This document shows, one piece after another, positions 1-7,610 of a stretch of 64,000 nt of DNA (the stretch's first letter is position 1; every line of letters starts with the position of its first letter). A model generated the notes under the pieces. It was not told the DNA's origin, did not search any database, and was given only the letters and a program-made list of their open reading frames with translations. The DNA is from Thermoanaerobaculum aquaticum (GTDB lineage: Bacteria > Acidobacteriota > Thermoanaerobaculia > Thermoanaerobaculales > Thermoanaerobaculaceae). Both the position numbers and the translations under genes were made by a program. The stretch is taken from NCBI RefSeq assembly GCF_000687145.1, contig NZ_JMFG01000002.1:1-64000 (forward strand). Direction: 5' to 3'.

Positions 1-83
1 AGGTTGAGCTTGTTCAGCCGCTTGATGGGGTTGTACATCCCGTAGAGGGCAAACAAAAACGAGGTGAAGAGCCCTACGGTCAT
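1..83 (-). pseudogene. MsbA-like ABC exporter remnant (truncated, runs off the left edge)
   Basis: Reading leftward from the ATG at 83, the frame gives MTVGLFTSFLFALYGMYNPI and then KRLNKLN. This matches the fifth/sixth membrane-helix region of MsbA-family lipid/lipid A exporters, which normally lies about 270 residues into the protein. The N-terminal part is missing: the frame continues without a stop into glycine-rich sequence and then the 3' end of the tmRNA gene, with no earlier family-like sequence. A second frame just upstream (VVVLGAG) also resembles the family, so a small frameshift is possible. The C-terminal half would lie outside the window. I infer a gene broken at this point; a short functional gene is unlikely but cannot be excluded without the left flank. 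Confidence 0.55.
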
Positions 84-175
84 CTCCCCGCCCCCAACAC
101 CACCACCTGCGTCCGGCTCATAGTTACCCTCCCGCCGGAAAAGCCTAGCAACATTTTGCCTGGGGGAAAAAAGAA

Positions 176-528
176 TGGTGGAGGCGGGGGGAATCGAACC
201 CCCGTCCGAAGGACCTGTGCCGGCGGTGTCTCCGTGTGCAGCTTGCTTTGTTCTCTCGCCCCGCTGGCCGGGAGCAAGCGCCCTACCGGCGGAGCCAGCT
301 TGCGTTGGTGTCGGCTTCCGGTCCCAAGCACCCCGGAAACCCTAGCCCGATTGCTTCGCCTTCACCGGGTCTCGGGCCGCGACCCCTTGGTGTCGGCGTG
401 GCTGTCAATTAAGCAGCCAGAGCGAGTTCAGCGTTGGCAGCTGTGTGTTTCCGCCTGTTTTACGTGGCGACGGACCACGACACGCTGCCGCCAGCCCAGT
501 TGTCCCCCGTCGAACCCGGTACGCCCCC
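176..528 (-). ncRNA. ssrA: transfer-messenger RNA (tmRNA)
   Basis: On the - strand the 3' end has a T-arm with loop GTTCGATTC and the acceptor strand CGCCTCC followed by encoded ACCA. The 5' end GGGGGCG pairs with CGCCTCC over 7 bp with one G-T pair. The 5' D-like segment ACCGGGTTCGACGGGG is also typical. An internal reading frame, on the - strand from 441 down to 412 and followed by TAA, encodes the hydrophobic degradation tag AANAELALAA; the exact resume codon is inferred. The length of 353 nt is normal. tmRNA with SmpB rescues stalled ribosomes and tags the nascent peptide for proteolysis. It is divergent from cutA. Confidence 0.93.
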
Positions 529-569
529 GTGTTCGCGGTCTATAACCAATATAGGTCCCCGTCGGCTCC

Positions 570-598
570 TTGACGAGCCCCCGCCAAAGTTTTAAGGT
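570..598 (+). promoter_or_regulatory. cutA promoter, apparently leaderless
   Basis: TTGACG (570-575) is separated by exactly 17 bases from TAAGGT (593-598), and the cutA ATG follows 6 bases later at 605. A transcript from this promoter would start at or next to the start codon. No Shine-Dalgarno sequence is present, which agrees with a leaderless message. Confidence 0.6.
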
Positions 599-604
599 TG
601 ACCT

Positions 605-979
605 ATGGCGGAACTGGAGCCGATCAGCCTCATCGTAACCTCGGTGGGGACCGAAACGCAAGCGGTGGAAATTTCGGAAGAGCTCGTCCATAGGGGGTTG
701 GCCACCTGCGTGAACATCGTGCCGTGTTTGCGCTCCATTTACCGGTGGAAGGGCAAGGTGTGCTCGGATAGCGAGTACCTTTTGCTCATCAAAACCCGCT
801 CCGCGCTTTTCCAGCAAGTGGCCGAGGCCATCCGCGAGCTGCATTCCTATGAGCTGCCGGAAATCCTCGAGTTTTCGGTCACCGGTGCAGAGGAAAACTT
901 TCACCGTTGGGTGGTGGAGATGGCCACCGGCGCCTTCCAAACCCCCGACGCGCTGGAAGAGCTCCCGCAGTACGACTGA
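605..979 (+). CDS. cutA: CutA divalent-cation tolerance protein
   Basis: The 124-residue protein is the usual CutA1 length and has the family signatures: an early TSVG segment, LATCVNIVP, IYRWKGKV, LLIKT, and the HSYELPEILEF block near residues 80-90. CutA forms very stable cytoplasmic trimers with a ferredoxin-like/PII-like fold and has been linked to copper and other divalent-cation tolerance, though its biochemical role is poorly defined. It is divergent from ssrA and expressed from its own leaderless-looking promoter. The start at 605 is fixed by the promoter spacing and by the fit to the family N-terminus. Confidence 0.92.
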   Translation: MAELEPISLIVTSVGTETQAVEISEELVHRGLATCVNIVPCLRSIYRWKGKVCSDSEYLLLIKTRSALFQQVAEAIRELHSYELPEILEFSVTGAEENFHRWVVEMATGAFQTPDALEELPQYD

Positions 980-1001
980 AGGCGGCCGCGAGCTTGACCC
1001 C

Positions 1002-1046
1002 TTGACAAAGTTAAGCCCATCTTCGAGACTGAATGAAGGTTCAGTC
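1002..1046 (+). promoter_or_regulatory. tetR-family promoter with palindromic operator
   Basis: A consensus -35 TTGACA lies at 1002-1007, with a weak -10 (GAGACT) at 1025-1030 after 17 bases. A perfect inverted repeat, GACTGAA - 6 bases - TTCAGTC, spans 1027-1046 over the -10 and the likely transcription start. This is the expected place and size for a TetR-family autoregulatory operator. It also overlaps an alternative ATG (1033) for the regulator, which argues for the downstream GTG at 1057. Confidence 0.6.
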
Positions 1047-1056
1047 AGGGGGAGCC

Positions 1057-1689
1057 GTGGCCAGGGGCGAACTGGGGAAAGAAGCCAAGCGAAAGACGAT
1101 CCTGGCGGCGGCGGTGCGGGTGTTTGCGGAAAAGGGCTATTTCGGCGCCCGCATGCGGGATGTGGCTGCCGCCGCGCAGGTGGCCGACGGCACCCTCTAC
1201 CTTTACTTCGATAGCAAGGAAGACCTGCTCACGGCGGTGCTGGAAGAGCACGCCCAGGCCTTTGTGGAGCGGGCCCGTCGCGACTGCGCTCGGCTGGCCG
1301 ACCCCAGGCACAGGCTGCACGCGGTTTTGGAGCGCCACCTGGTGAGCCTGGAGGCCAACCGCGCTCTTGCCACCGTCTTTCAAATTGAGCTTCGCCACTC
1401 CCGCAAGTTTTTACGGCGAATCGCCAAGGGACAGGTGTCGCAGTACCTGCAGCTGCTGCAGGAAATCGTGGCCAGCGGCGTTTCCCAAGGCATCTTCCGC
1501 CGTGAGCTGGATCCCAAGGTGGCAGCCCGGGTGATCTTTGGGGCCGTGGACGAGCTGGTGACCGCCTGGGTGCTGTCGCAGAAGCCGTCAGGTCTCAAGG
1601 AACAGCTGGCGCCGTTGTTGGAGGTGCTCTTCTACGGCCTTTGCGGCAGCGAAAGCAACGAGGCCCATGGGAAAAGGGGGGAACCATGA
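1057..1689 (+). CDS. TetR/AcrR-family transcriptional regulator
   Basis: Residues about 10-55 form a TetR helix-turn-helix (ILAAAVRVFAEKGYFGAR, then VADGTLYLYFDSKEDLL). The rest is an all-helical ligand-binding domain of the kind seen in fatty-acid regulators (FadR/AcrR type). I chose GTG 1057 because AGGGGGAG precedes it and the operator-like palindrome 1027-1046 then lies upstream; an ATG at 1033 inside the palindrome would add 8 residues and has no ribosome site. The stop overlaps the acyl-CoA ligase start (ATGA), so the two are co-transcribed. A role controlling the downstream lipid genes in response to an acyl-CoA is inferred from context. Confidence 0.85.
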   Translation: MARGELGKEAKRKTILAAAVRVFAEKGYFGARMRDVAAAAQVADGTLYLYFDSKEDLLTAVLEEHAQAFVERARRDCARLADPRHRLHAVLERHLVSLEANRALATVFQIELRHSRKFLRRIAKGQVSQYLQLLQEIVASGVSQGIFRRELDPKVAARVIFGAVDELVTAWVLSQKPSGLKEQLAPLLEVLFYGLCGSESNEAHGKRGEP

Positions 1690-3461
1690 GTGCACCAACC
1701 ACGTTATCGGAGGTTTTTAGGAATTGGCGACAGGCTACGCCCGAGCCGGCGTTGATTGATGCCCGCGGAGGGGCCGACCGGCGGCTCCCCGCCCGGGAGG
1801 TCAGCCGCTTGGTGGCAAGCTTGGCGCTGGGCTTGGAGAAGCTAGGCGTGAAGAAGGGGGATCGCGTGGCCCTCATTTCCGGCAACCGCCCCGAATGGCA
1901 CGTGGTGGACTTCGCCCTCCACCACCTGGGGGCGGTCAACGTGCCCATTTACACCACGCTCCTGGCACCGCAAATCGCCCACATCATGAAGGACTCCGGG
2001 GCCAAGGTTTGTATCGCCGAAAACCCCGAGCTTTTGGCCAAGGTTCTGGAGGCCAAAGGCAGCTGCCCTGACTTGGCCCACGTGGTGCTCATGGAAGGGC
2101 AACCTCCCCAAGGGGTGCGGTCCTGGTCCGACGTTTGCGCGCCGGTCAGCGAGGAAAAAGCGCCGGAAATCCTGGAGTCCATGGTGCCGCGGGTGAGCCC
2201 GCAAGATTTGGCCACGATCATTTACACCTCGGGAACCACCGGCGAACCCAAGGGCGCCATGCTCACCCACGACAACTTCGTGTTTAACGCGGTTTCCTCC
2301 GCTTCCGTGCAGGACTGGCCGCCGCATTCCGAGGTGGCCTTGAGCTTTCTCCCCCTGTCCCACGTCCTGGAGCGCCTGGTGGACTATATCCTCTTCTACA
2401 AAGGCGCCACCATCGCTTACTGCGGCATCCTGGAAGCCGGTGAGGCCCTGCGCCGTATCCGTCCGCACCTGTTTACCGCCGTGCCGCGCTTTTACGAAAA
2501 GGTGTACGACCGCATCATGGCCGAAGGGGCTCATGGCTCACCCTTGAAGCAAAAGATCTTCCAGGCTGCCGTGGAGGAGGCTCTGCGGGCCTTCCGCACG
2601 GGGAAGAAGGGCTTGAAGTACCGCCTGTTCGATGCCCTGGTGTACAAGAAGATCCGCAACGCCTTCGGCGGCAGGTTGCGGTTTTCCATTTCCGGTGGCG
2701 CTCCGCTTCCCGTTTACGTTGGCGAGTTCCTCCACGCTGTGGGCATTTTCGTCCTGGAAGGCTACGGGCTTACCGAAACATCGCCGGTGATTACGGTGAA
2801 CACCACCAAGAAGGCAAAGCTCGGCACCGTGGGGCCACCCATTCCTGGCGTGGAGGTGAAGATTGCCGCCGACGGGGAAATCCTCACCCGCGGCCGGCAC
2901 GTCATGAAGGGATACTGGAACAAACCGGAAGCCACCCGGGAAGCCATTGACCCCGAAGGGTGGTTCCACACCGGCGACATCGGCGAGCTGGATGAGGAAG
3001 GCTACCTGCGGATCACCGACCGAAAGAAGGACATCCTGGTGACCGCCGGCGGCAAGAACATTGCTCCGCAGCCCATTGAAAACCAGCTCAAGACCTCCAA
3101 GTTCGTGGAAAACGCGGTGCTTTTTGGCGATCGCAAGCCTTACGTGGTGGCGCTGATCGTTCCCAACTTCGAGGAGCTCACCCACTGGGCCCAGGCCAAG
3201 GGCATCCCCACCGACAACCGCGAGGCGCTCATCAACCACCCCGCCGTGCTGGAGCTTTACCAGGGCATCGTGGACCAGGTGAACAGCGGTTTGGCGCGCT
3301 TTGAAACCATCAAGAAGTTCCGCCTTTTGCCCGAGCCATTCACCATGGACGGTGGCGAGCTCACCCCCACCCTCAAGGTCAAGCGCCGGGTGATCCTCCA
3401 GCGCTACGGGCACCTGGTGGACGCCATGTACAGCGAGGGTGACGGCGGGAGCGAGCGGTAG
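1686..3461 (+). CDS. Long-chain fatty acid--CoA ligase (AMP-forming)
   Basis: This 591-residue protein is an adenylate-forming enzyme that activates fatty acids with ATP and CoA through an acyl-AMP intermediate. The P-loop-like motif YTSGTTGEPKG is at about residues 179-189, the GYGLTETSP motif near 360, and TGD plus ITDRKKDILVTAGGKNIAP near 428-460. Its length and motif set fit the bacterial FACS/LC-FACS group. The start at 1686 has a strong AGGGGGG ribosome site; the longer frame from 1641 would sit inside tetR. It overlaps the regulator by 4 bases and lies 12 bases before the next hydrolase gene. The exact chain-length preference cannot be read. Confidence 0.92.
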   Translation: MSAPTTLSEVFRNWRQATPEPALIDARGGADRRLPAREVSRLVASLALGLEKLGVKKGDRVALISGNRPEWHVVDFALHHLGAVNVPIYTTLLAPQIAHIMKDSGAKVCIAENPELLAKVLEAKGSCPDLAHVVLMEGQPPQGVRSWSDVCAPVSEEKAPEILESMVPRVSPQDLATIIYTSGTTGEPKGAMLTHDNFVFNAVSSASVQDWPPHSEVALSFLPLSHVLERLVDYILFYKGATIAYCGILEAGEALRRIRPHLFTAVPRFYEKVYDRIMAEGAHGSPLKQKIFQAAVEEALRAFRTGKKGLKYRLFDALVYKKIRNAFGGRLRFSISGGAPLPVYVGEFLHAVGIFVLEGYGLTETSPVITVNTTKKAKLGTVGPPIPGVEVKIAADGEILTRGRHVMKGYWNKPEATREAIDPEGWFHTGDIGELDEEGYLRITDRKKDILVTAGGKNIAPQPIENQLKTSKFVENAVLFGDRKPYVVALIVPNFEELTHWAQAKGIPTDNREALINHPAVLELYQGIVDQVNSGLARFETIKKFRLLPEPFTMDGGELTPTLKVKRRVILQRYGHLVDAMYSEGDGGSER

Positions 3462-3473
3462 GGGCCATCGCCG

Positions 3474-4457
3474 GTGAAGCTTGAAGAGGTGCCTGCGTTT
3501 GCAGGCCAGCTGGCGCGTCCCGTTTACCCCATCCTGCTGCCCACCCCTTACCCGGTGGGGCCGGTGTGGGTTTACCTCCTGCCCGGAGACCCCCTCACCT
3601 TGGTGGACACCGGCCCCGCCACCGGGGCGGCGTGGCGGGCGTTGAAGGCGGGGCTTGCTGCGTACGGCCTGGCCCCCCAGGACGTGCGGCGGGTGCTGAT
3701 TACCCACGGGCACCACGACCACATGGGTTTGGCGCGCAGGCTGCAAGCCTTCGGCGCTGAGGTTTTGGCTCACCCCGCGGATCGCAACAACCTGGGGCTG
3801 CGCCGGCACTTCGCCAACTTGAACCGCGTGCTGTACCGGTTGGGGGTGAGTTTCCCCAACCGCATGCTGATGATGGTGGGGCTCTGGGCTCTGGATCGCA
3901 CCAGCAAGCCGCTGAACCGCTTTTCGCCGCTGGCGGATGGCCAGGAAATCCCCTCCCAGCACGGCCCCCTGCGGGTGCACCACGTCCCCGGGCACTCGCC
4001 GGGGCACGTGGCCTTTGAGCTCCCCGAGGAAGGGGTTTGGCTCTCCGGCGATGTGCTTTTGTCCGGCATCGTCCCCAACGCGGTGCTGGAGCCCGACCCC
4101 CAAAACCCCTCCCACCCGTTCCCGGCGCTTTCGGTGTACCGCAGCACGCTGCAGAAGCTTGCCAGCTCACCCCCCCGGGCTCTGCTTCCGGCCCACGGGC
4201 CCGCCATCCTGGAGGTGGCAGCGCTGGCCCGGGAAACCCTGGCCAAACAGGAGCAAAGGTCGCAAACGATCCTCCGGCACCTTTCAGCCCAGCCGCAAAC
4301 CCTGGCCACCATCCTCACCGCCATGTACCCCAAGGCCCGCGGCCTCAGCTTGTTCCTGGCTTACTCCGACCTCTACGGCCACCTCTTGGAGCTGGAACGC
4401 CAGGGGTTGGTGGTGCGGGCAAGCCGCAACGGGGTGGAAACCTTTTACACGCCGTAA
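3474..4457 (+). CDS. Metallo-beta-lactamase-fold hydrolase
   Basis: The 327-residue protein begins at GTG 3474. The zinc-binding motif THGHHDHMG is at about residues 78-86, VDTGP lies upstream, HHVPGHSPGH at about 168-177, and a C-terminal GPAI-type histidine segment (PAHGP) near 238. These are the metal ligands of a glyoxalase II-like MBL hydrolase. A C-terminal winged-helix-like extension (about 265-327) resembles that of LACTB2-like proteins. It follows the acyl-CoA ligase by 12 bases. The substrate is unknown; a thioester or lipid-related ester is plausible from context only. Confidence 0.85.
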   Translation: MKLEEVPAFAGQLARPVYPILLPTPYPVGPVWVYLLPGDPLTLVDTGPATGAAWRALKAGLAAYGLAPQDVRRVLITHGHHDHMGLARRLQAFGAEVLAHPADRNNLGLRRHFANLNRVLYRLGVSFPNRMLMMVGLWALDRTSKPLNRFSPLADGQEIPSQHGPLRVHHVPGHSPGHVAFELPEEGVWLSGDVLLSGIVPNAVLEPDPQNPSHPFPALSVYRSTLQKLASSPPRALLPAHGPAILEVAALARETLAKQEQRSQTILRHLSAQPQTLATILTAMYPKARGLSLFLAYSDLYGHLLELERQGLVVRASRNGVETFYTP

Positions 4458-4572
4458 GCCGCCCCGTTTGGCAGGCTCTCCTTCACCCTGCCACAGGCGC
4501 CGCCTCACCATGAGAACGTTGGCACTTTCTGGCCGGCGAGGCCAAAGTTTTTTCCGCTACAATCGGCAGGCC

Positions 4573-5115
4573 ATGTGGAACTTGCCCAACGCGCTGACCT
4601 TTTTTCGCATCGCTTTGGTGCCGCTTCTGGTGGTGGTGCTGCTCACGCGCTTCGAGGGTTCCGAATTTTGGGGGCTAGGCATCTTCCTCCTGGCAGCGCT
4701 CACCGACCTCTTTGACGGCATCCTGGCCCGCAAGCTGGGCGCCGTCACCAAAACCGGCATTTTCCTCGACCCCGTGGCCGACAAGCTGCTCATGTCCGCG
4801 GCGTTCATTTCCCTGGTGGAGCTGAATCTGGCCCCGGCGTGGATGGTGGTGGTGATCGTGGGGCGGGAGTTTGCGGTTTCCGGGTTGCGGCACGTGGCCC
4901 AGGATCAGGGGGTGGTGATCCCCGCCAACTGGTGGGGCAAGCTCAAGACGCTTTCGCAAATCGTGGCGGTTTCGCTGTCCATCGTCAGCCACCAGCTGGG
5001 GCGCTGGTCCCACCTTTCCCGGGTGGCCCTGTGGGTGGCGCTCTTCATGACCGTGGCTTCGCTGGTGAGCTATTTTGGCTCCTTTTGGCCCAAGGTGGTG
5101 GGGAACGAGCGGTGA
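4573..5115 (+). CDS. pgsA: CDP-diacylglycerol--glycerol-3-phosphate 3-phosphatidyltransferase
   Basis: This integral inner-membrane enzyme of 180 residues makes phosphatidylglycerol phosphate, the committed step to PG and cardiolipin. The CDP-alcohol phosphotransferase motif is complete: DGILARKLGAVTKTGIFLDP followed by VAD, giving D-G-x2-A-R-x8-G-x3-D-x3-D at about residues 53-79. Several hydrophobic helices surround it. The start MWNLPNALTFFR is typical of PgsA. TACAAT (4558-4563) 9 bases before the ATG could be a -10 element, although no -35 is evident. Its stop overlaps the next start (GTGA). Confidence 0.93.
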   Translation: MWNLPNALTFFRIALVPLLVVVLLTRFEGSEFWGLGIFLLAALTDLFDGILARKLGAVTKTGIFLDPVADKLLMSAAFISLVELNLAPAWMVVVIVGREFAVSGLRHVAQDQGVVIPANWWGKLKTLSQIVAVSLSIVSHQLGRWSHLSRVALWVALFMTVASLVSYFGSFWPKVVGNER

Positions 5116-7610
5116 AGGCATCCTCGGCCTTGGCGGTTTTTTGCGCGCGAGCTGGCTTGCGCGCCCCCAAGACCGTTTTGGCGGTGGCCTTCGGTCTGGT
5201 GGTCGCGGGAGTCCTCCTTGGCACCCGCATCCATTTCGACAGCGACGTGCTCAACATGCTGCCGAAAAAAGACCCGCTGGTGGCCGAGTTCCGGAAGGTC
5301 CTGGAGGAATTTGGCGCCGCCGACACTTTGCTGGTGGTGGTGCGCATCCCCCAAGGGGAAAACCTGGAAATGGCCTTTGCTTTAGCCGACGTCCTGGAGG
5401 AGGAGCTGCAAAAGAGCCCCTACCTTTCCCGGGTGGAGGCCCGGCTGCAGGACCCGTTGCGGCTGGCGGATGCGGTTTTAGCTCATGCGCTTTTGTTCTT
5501 GGACGAGGAGGGCAAAGCCGAGCTTTCGGCCCGTCTTTCCCCTCACGGTTTGGCCCAGCGGGCCAGGGAAATCCGGCAGGCGCTGGACACCCCCCAGGCG
5601 ATGGTCACGAAGGAGCTTTTAACCCGCGATCTTTTGGGGGTTCTTCCGCTGCTCTTGCGGCATTTGGGGAGCTCCCCCCAGTCTCTGAGCGTGGATACTG
5701 CCTCTGGGTACTTCCTGGCCAGCGACCACTCGCTTTTGGTGATCCTCGCCCACCCGACTGCACCGGCCCAGGACATCGCTTTCGATGAAAAGCTGTTTGC
5801 AGACCTGGACAAGAGGGTGGCGGCGGCGCGAAGTCAGGTGGCCCAGGAGTGGGAGGTGGAGGAAGGACAGGTTCCGACGGTGGAGTTCGGGGGTGGGCAC
5901 CGCATCGCCCTGGAGGATGCCTCCCTCATCCGCAGCGACGCCATCTTCAACTCCCTGACCTCCTTTTTGGGCGTGAGCTTGCTTTTGTTTTTGGCCTTTC
6001 GCCGCTGGCAGGCGGTTACCGTCATTTCCGCGCCGCTTTTGGCGGGTTTGGCCCTGACCTTTGCCTTTGCCGGCCTGGCCCGCCCCGTGCTCTCCTCCGC
6101 TGCTGCCGGCTTTTCGGCGCTTTTGATTGGCTTGGGCATTGACTTTTCCATCGTGCTTTACTCCCGCTACTGCGAGGCTCGCTCCCAGGGCCTGGATTTG
6201 CCCGACGCATGGGACGCCTGCGCCATGGAAGCGGGACCGGCCATCTTCCTGGGCGCCCTCACCACCTGGGCCACGTTTTACGCGTTTTTGGTGACCCGCT
6301 TTGTCGGCCTCAAGGAGCTGGGGCTGCTCACCGGCACGGGCATTCTTTTTTTGGCGTTTTCCGCACTTTTCCTGGTCCCCGCCTTGACCAGCTTGCGCCG
6401 TCGCCCCCAGCCGGTTTCGCCGCCGGTGCCCTGGCTTCCGGTGGAAAGGCTTTTGGCCTGGGCTAAAAGCCATCGTTCCTGGATTCTGGGGGGCACGGTG
6501 GTAGTAGTTCTGGTTTCGGCTTTTGGAGCCCTGGGGCTTTCTTTTGACGATGACGTGCGTCACATGCGCTCCCCTTCCAACCGCGGCGTGGCGGTGCAGG
6601 AAGAGGTGGCGGCGGCCTTTGGCCAGGGGTTTAACGCCATGGTGGTACGGCTGGAGGCCAAAGACGAGCTTTCGCTCCTGCAGAAAACCCAGGATTTCGT
6701 GCAAAAGCTAAAAGGCCTGGAAAAACGGGGGGTAATTGCCCGGGTGGAATCGGTGGCCACCTGGGTGCCACCCCTTTCCTCCCAAAGGGAAACTTTAGCC
6801 TGGCTGGCCCAGCAGGGTTGGGATCCGGAAAAGGTGGTCAGTAGCCTCCGAGAGGCTTTGGATGGGGAAGGCTTGGTGGCCGAAGCCTTTGCCCCGGGTT
6901 TGGAGCTCACCCGCCAGATGCTTTCGCCACAAGCGCCGGTGAGCTACGAGATGTGGCGGGGGACACCCCTGGAAGCCCTCATCCAGCGGCAGCTTTTCCA
7001 CGGGGATGGCTTCGTCAGCACCGCCATCACCATTTATGCCCCTCCGGGGATGTGGCGGAGGGAAGCCCCACCGGAGCTTAGCGAGCTGGTGAAGGCCACG
7101 CCGGGGGCTTCGTTGGTAGGGGTAAACGTGTTGGCCCAGCACCTGCGGCAGGTGGTGCGGCAAGACGCCCTGTGGGCTACAGCTCTCGGCCTTTTGGCGG
7201 TTTTAGTGCTTTTGTTTGCGCAGCTCAAGAGGTGGGGTGATGTGTGGCTCTGCCTGCTGCCGGTGGGCGCGGGGCTTTCAGCGGCCTTTGGGCTTGCCGC
7301 CATCCTGGGGCTTTCCCTCAACCCGCTGAACGTGTTTGTGACCACCATGGTGCTGGGCATTGGCTCGGACTACGGGATCCACCTGGTGCACCGCTTGCGG
7401 GAAGACCCGGCGGGCGCGGCGGGCACCACCCGCGCTGTGCTTTTGGCGGCCCTCACCACCATCGTGGGCTTCGGTTCGCTCATCACCAGCCACTACCCGG
7501 GCTTGCGCAGCGTGGGGTGGATGACGGTGCTGGGGGTTTCCCTGACATGCCTTGCCGCGATCTTGCTCCTTCCGGTTTTGCGGAGTGGCCATGAAACTGA
7601 AAAGAGCTAA
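5112..7610 (+). CDS. RND/MMPL-family lipid transporter (HpnN-like)
   Basis: The 832-residue inner-membrane protein has the two-fold RND/MMPL layout: a first transmembrane helix near residues 15-35, a large periplasmic domain starting IHFDSDVLNMLPK, a block of five helices at about 280-430, another helix and second periplasmic domain, and a final block at about 690-830. The helix motifs GLGIDFSIVLYSR and GIGSDYGIHLVHR hold the expected acidic residues of proton-driven MMPL pumps. The N-terminal style resembles HpnN hopanoid exporters and related lipid carriers. GTG 5112 overlaps the pgsA stop, so it is translationally coupled. The lipid carried is not determined; the pgsA neighbour supports membrane lipid traffic. 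Confidence 0.85.
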   Translation: MKASSALAVFCARAGLRAPKTVLAVAFGLVVAGVLLGTRIHFDSDVLNMLPKKDPLVAEFRKVLEEFGAADTLLVVVRIPQGENLEMAFALADVLEEELQKSPYLSRVEARLQDPLRLADAVLAHALLFLDEEGKAELSARLSPHGLAQRAREIRQALDTPQAMVTKELLTRDLLGVLPLLLRHLGSSPQSLSVDTASGYFLASDHSLLVILAHPTAPAQDIAFDEKLFADLDKRVAAARSQVAQEWEVEEGQVPTVEFGGGHRIALEDASLIRSDAIFNSLTSFLGVSLLLFLAFRRWQAVTVISAPLLAGLALTFAFAGLARPVLSSAAAGFSALLIGLGIDFSIVLYSRYCEARSQGLDLPDAWDACAMEAGPAIFLGALTTWATFYAFLVTRFVGLKELGLLTGTGILFLAFSALFLVPALTSLRRRPQPVSPPVPWLPVERLLAWAKSHRSWILGGTVVVVLVSAFGALGLSFDDDVRHMRSPSNRGVAVQEEVAAAFGQGFNAMVVRLEAKDELSLLQKTQDFVQKLKGLEKRGVIARVESVATWVPPLSSQRETLAWLAQQGWDPEKVVSSLREALDGEGLVAEAFAPGLELTRQMLSPQAPVSYEMWRGTPLEALIQRQLFHGDGFVSTAITIYAPPGMWRREAPPELSELVKATPGASLVGVNVLAQHLRQVVRQDALWATALGLLAVLVLLFAQLKRWGDVWLCLLPVGAGLSAAFGLAAILGLSLNPLNVFVTTMVLGIGSDYGIHLVHRLREDPAGAAGTTRAVLLAALTTIVGFGSLITSHYPGLRSVGWMTVLGVSLTCLAAILLLPVLRSGHETEKS

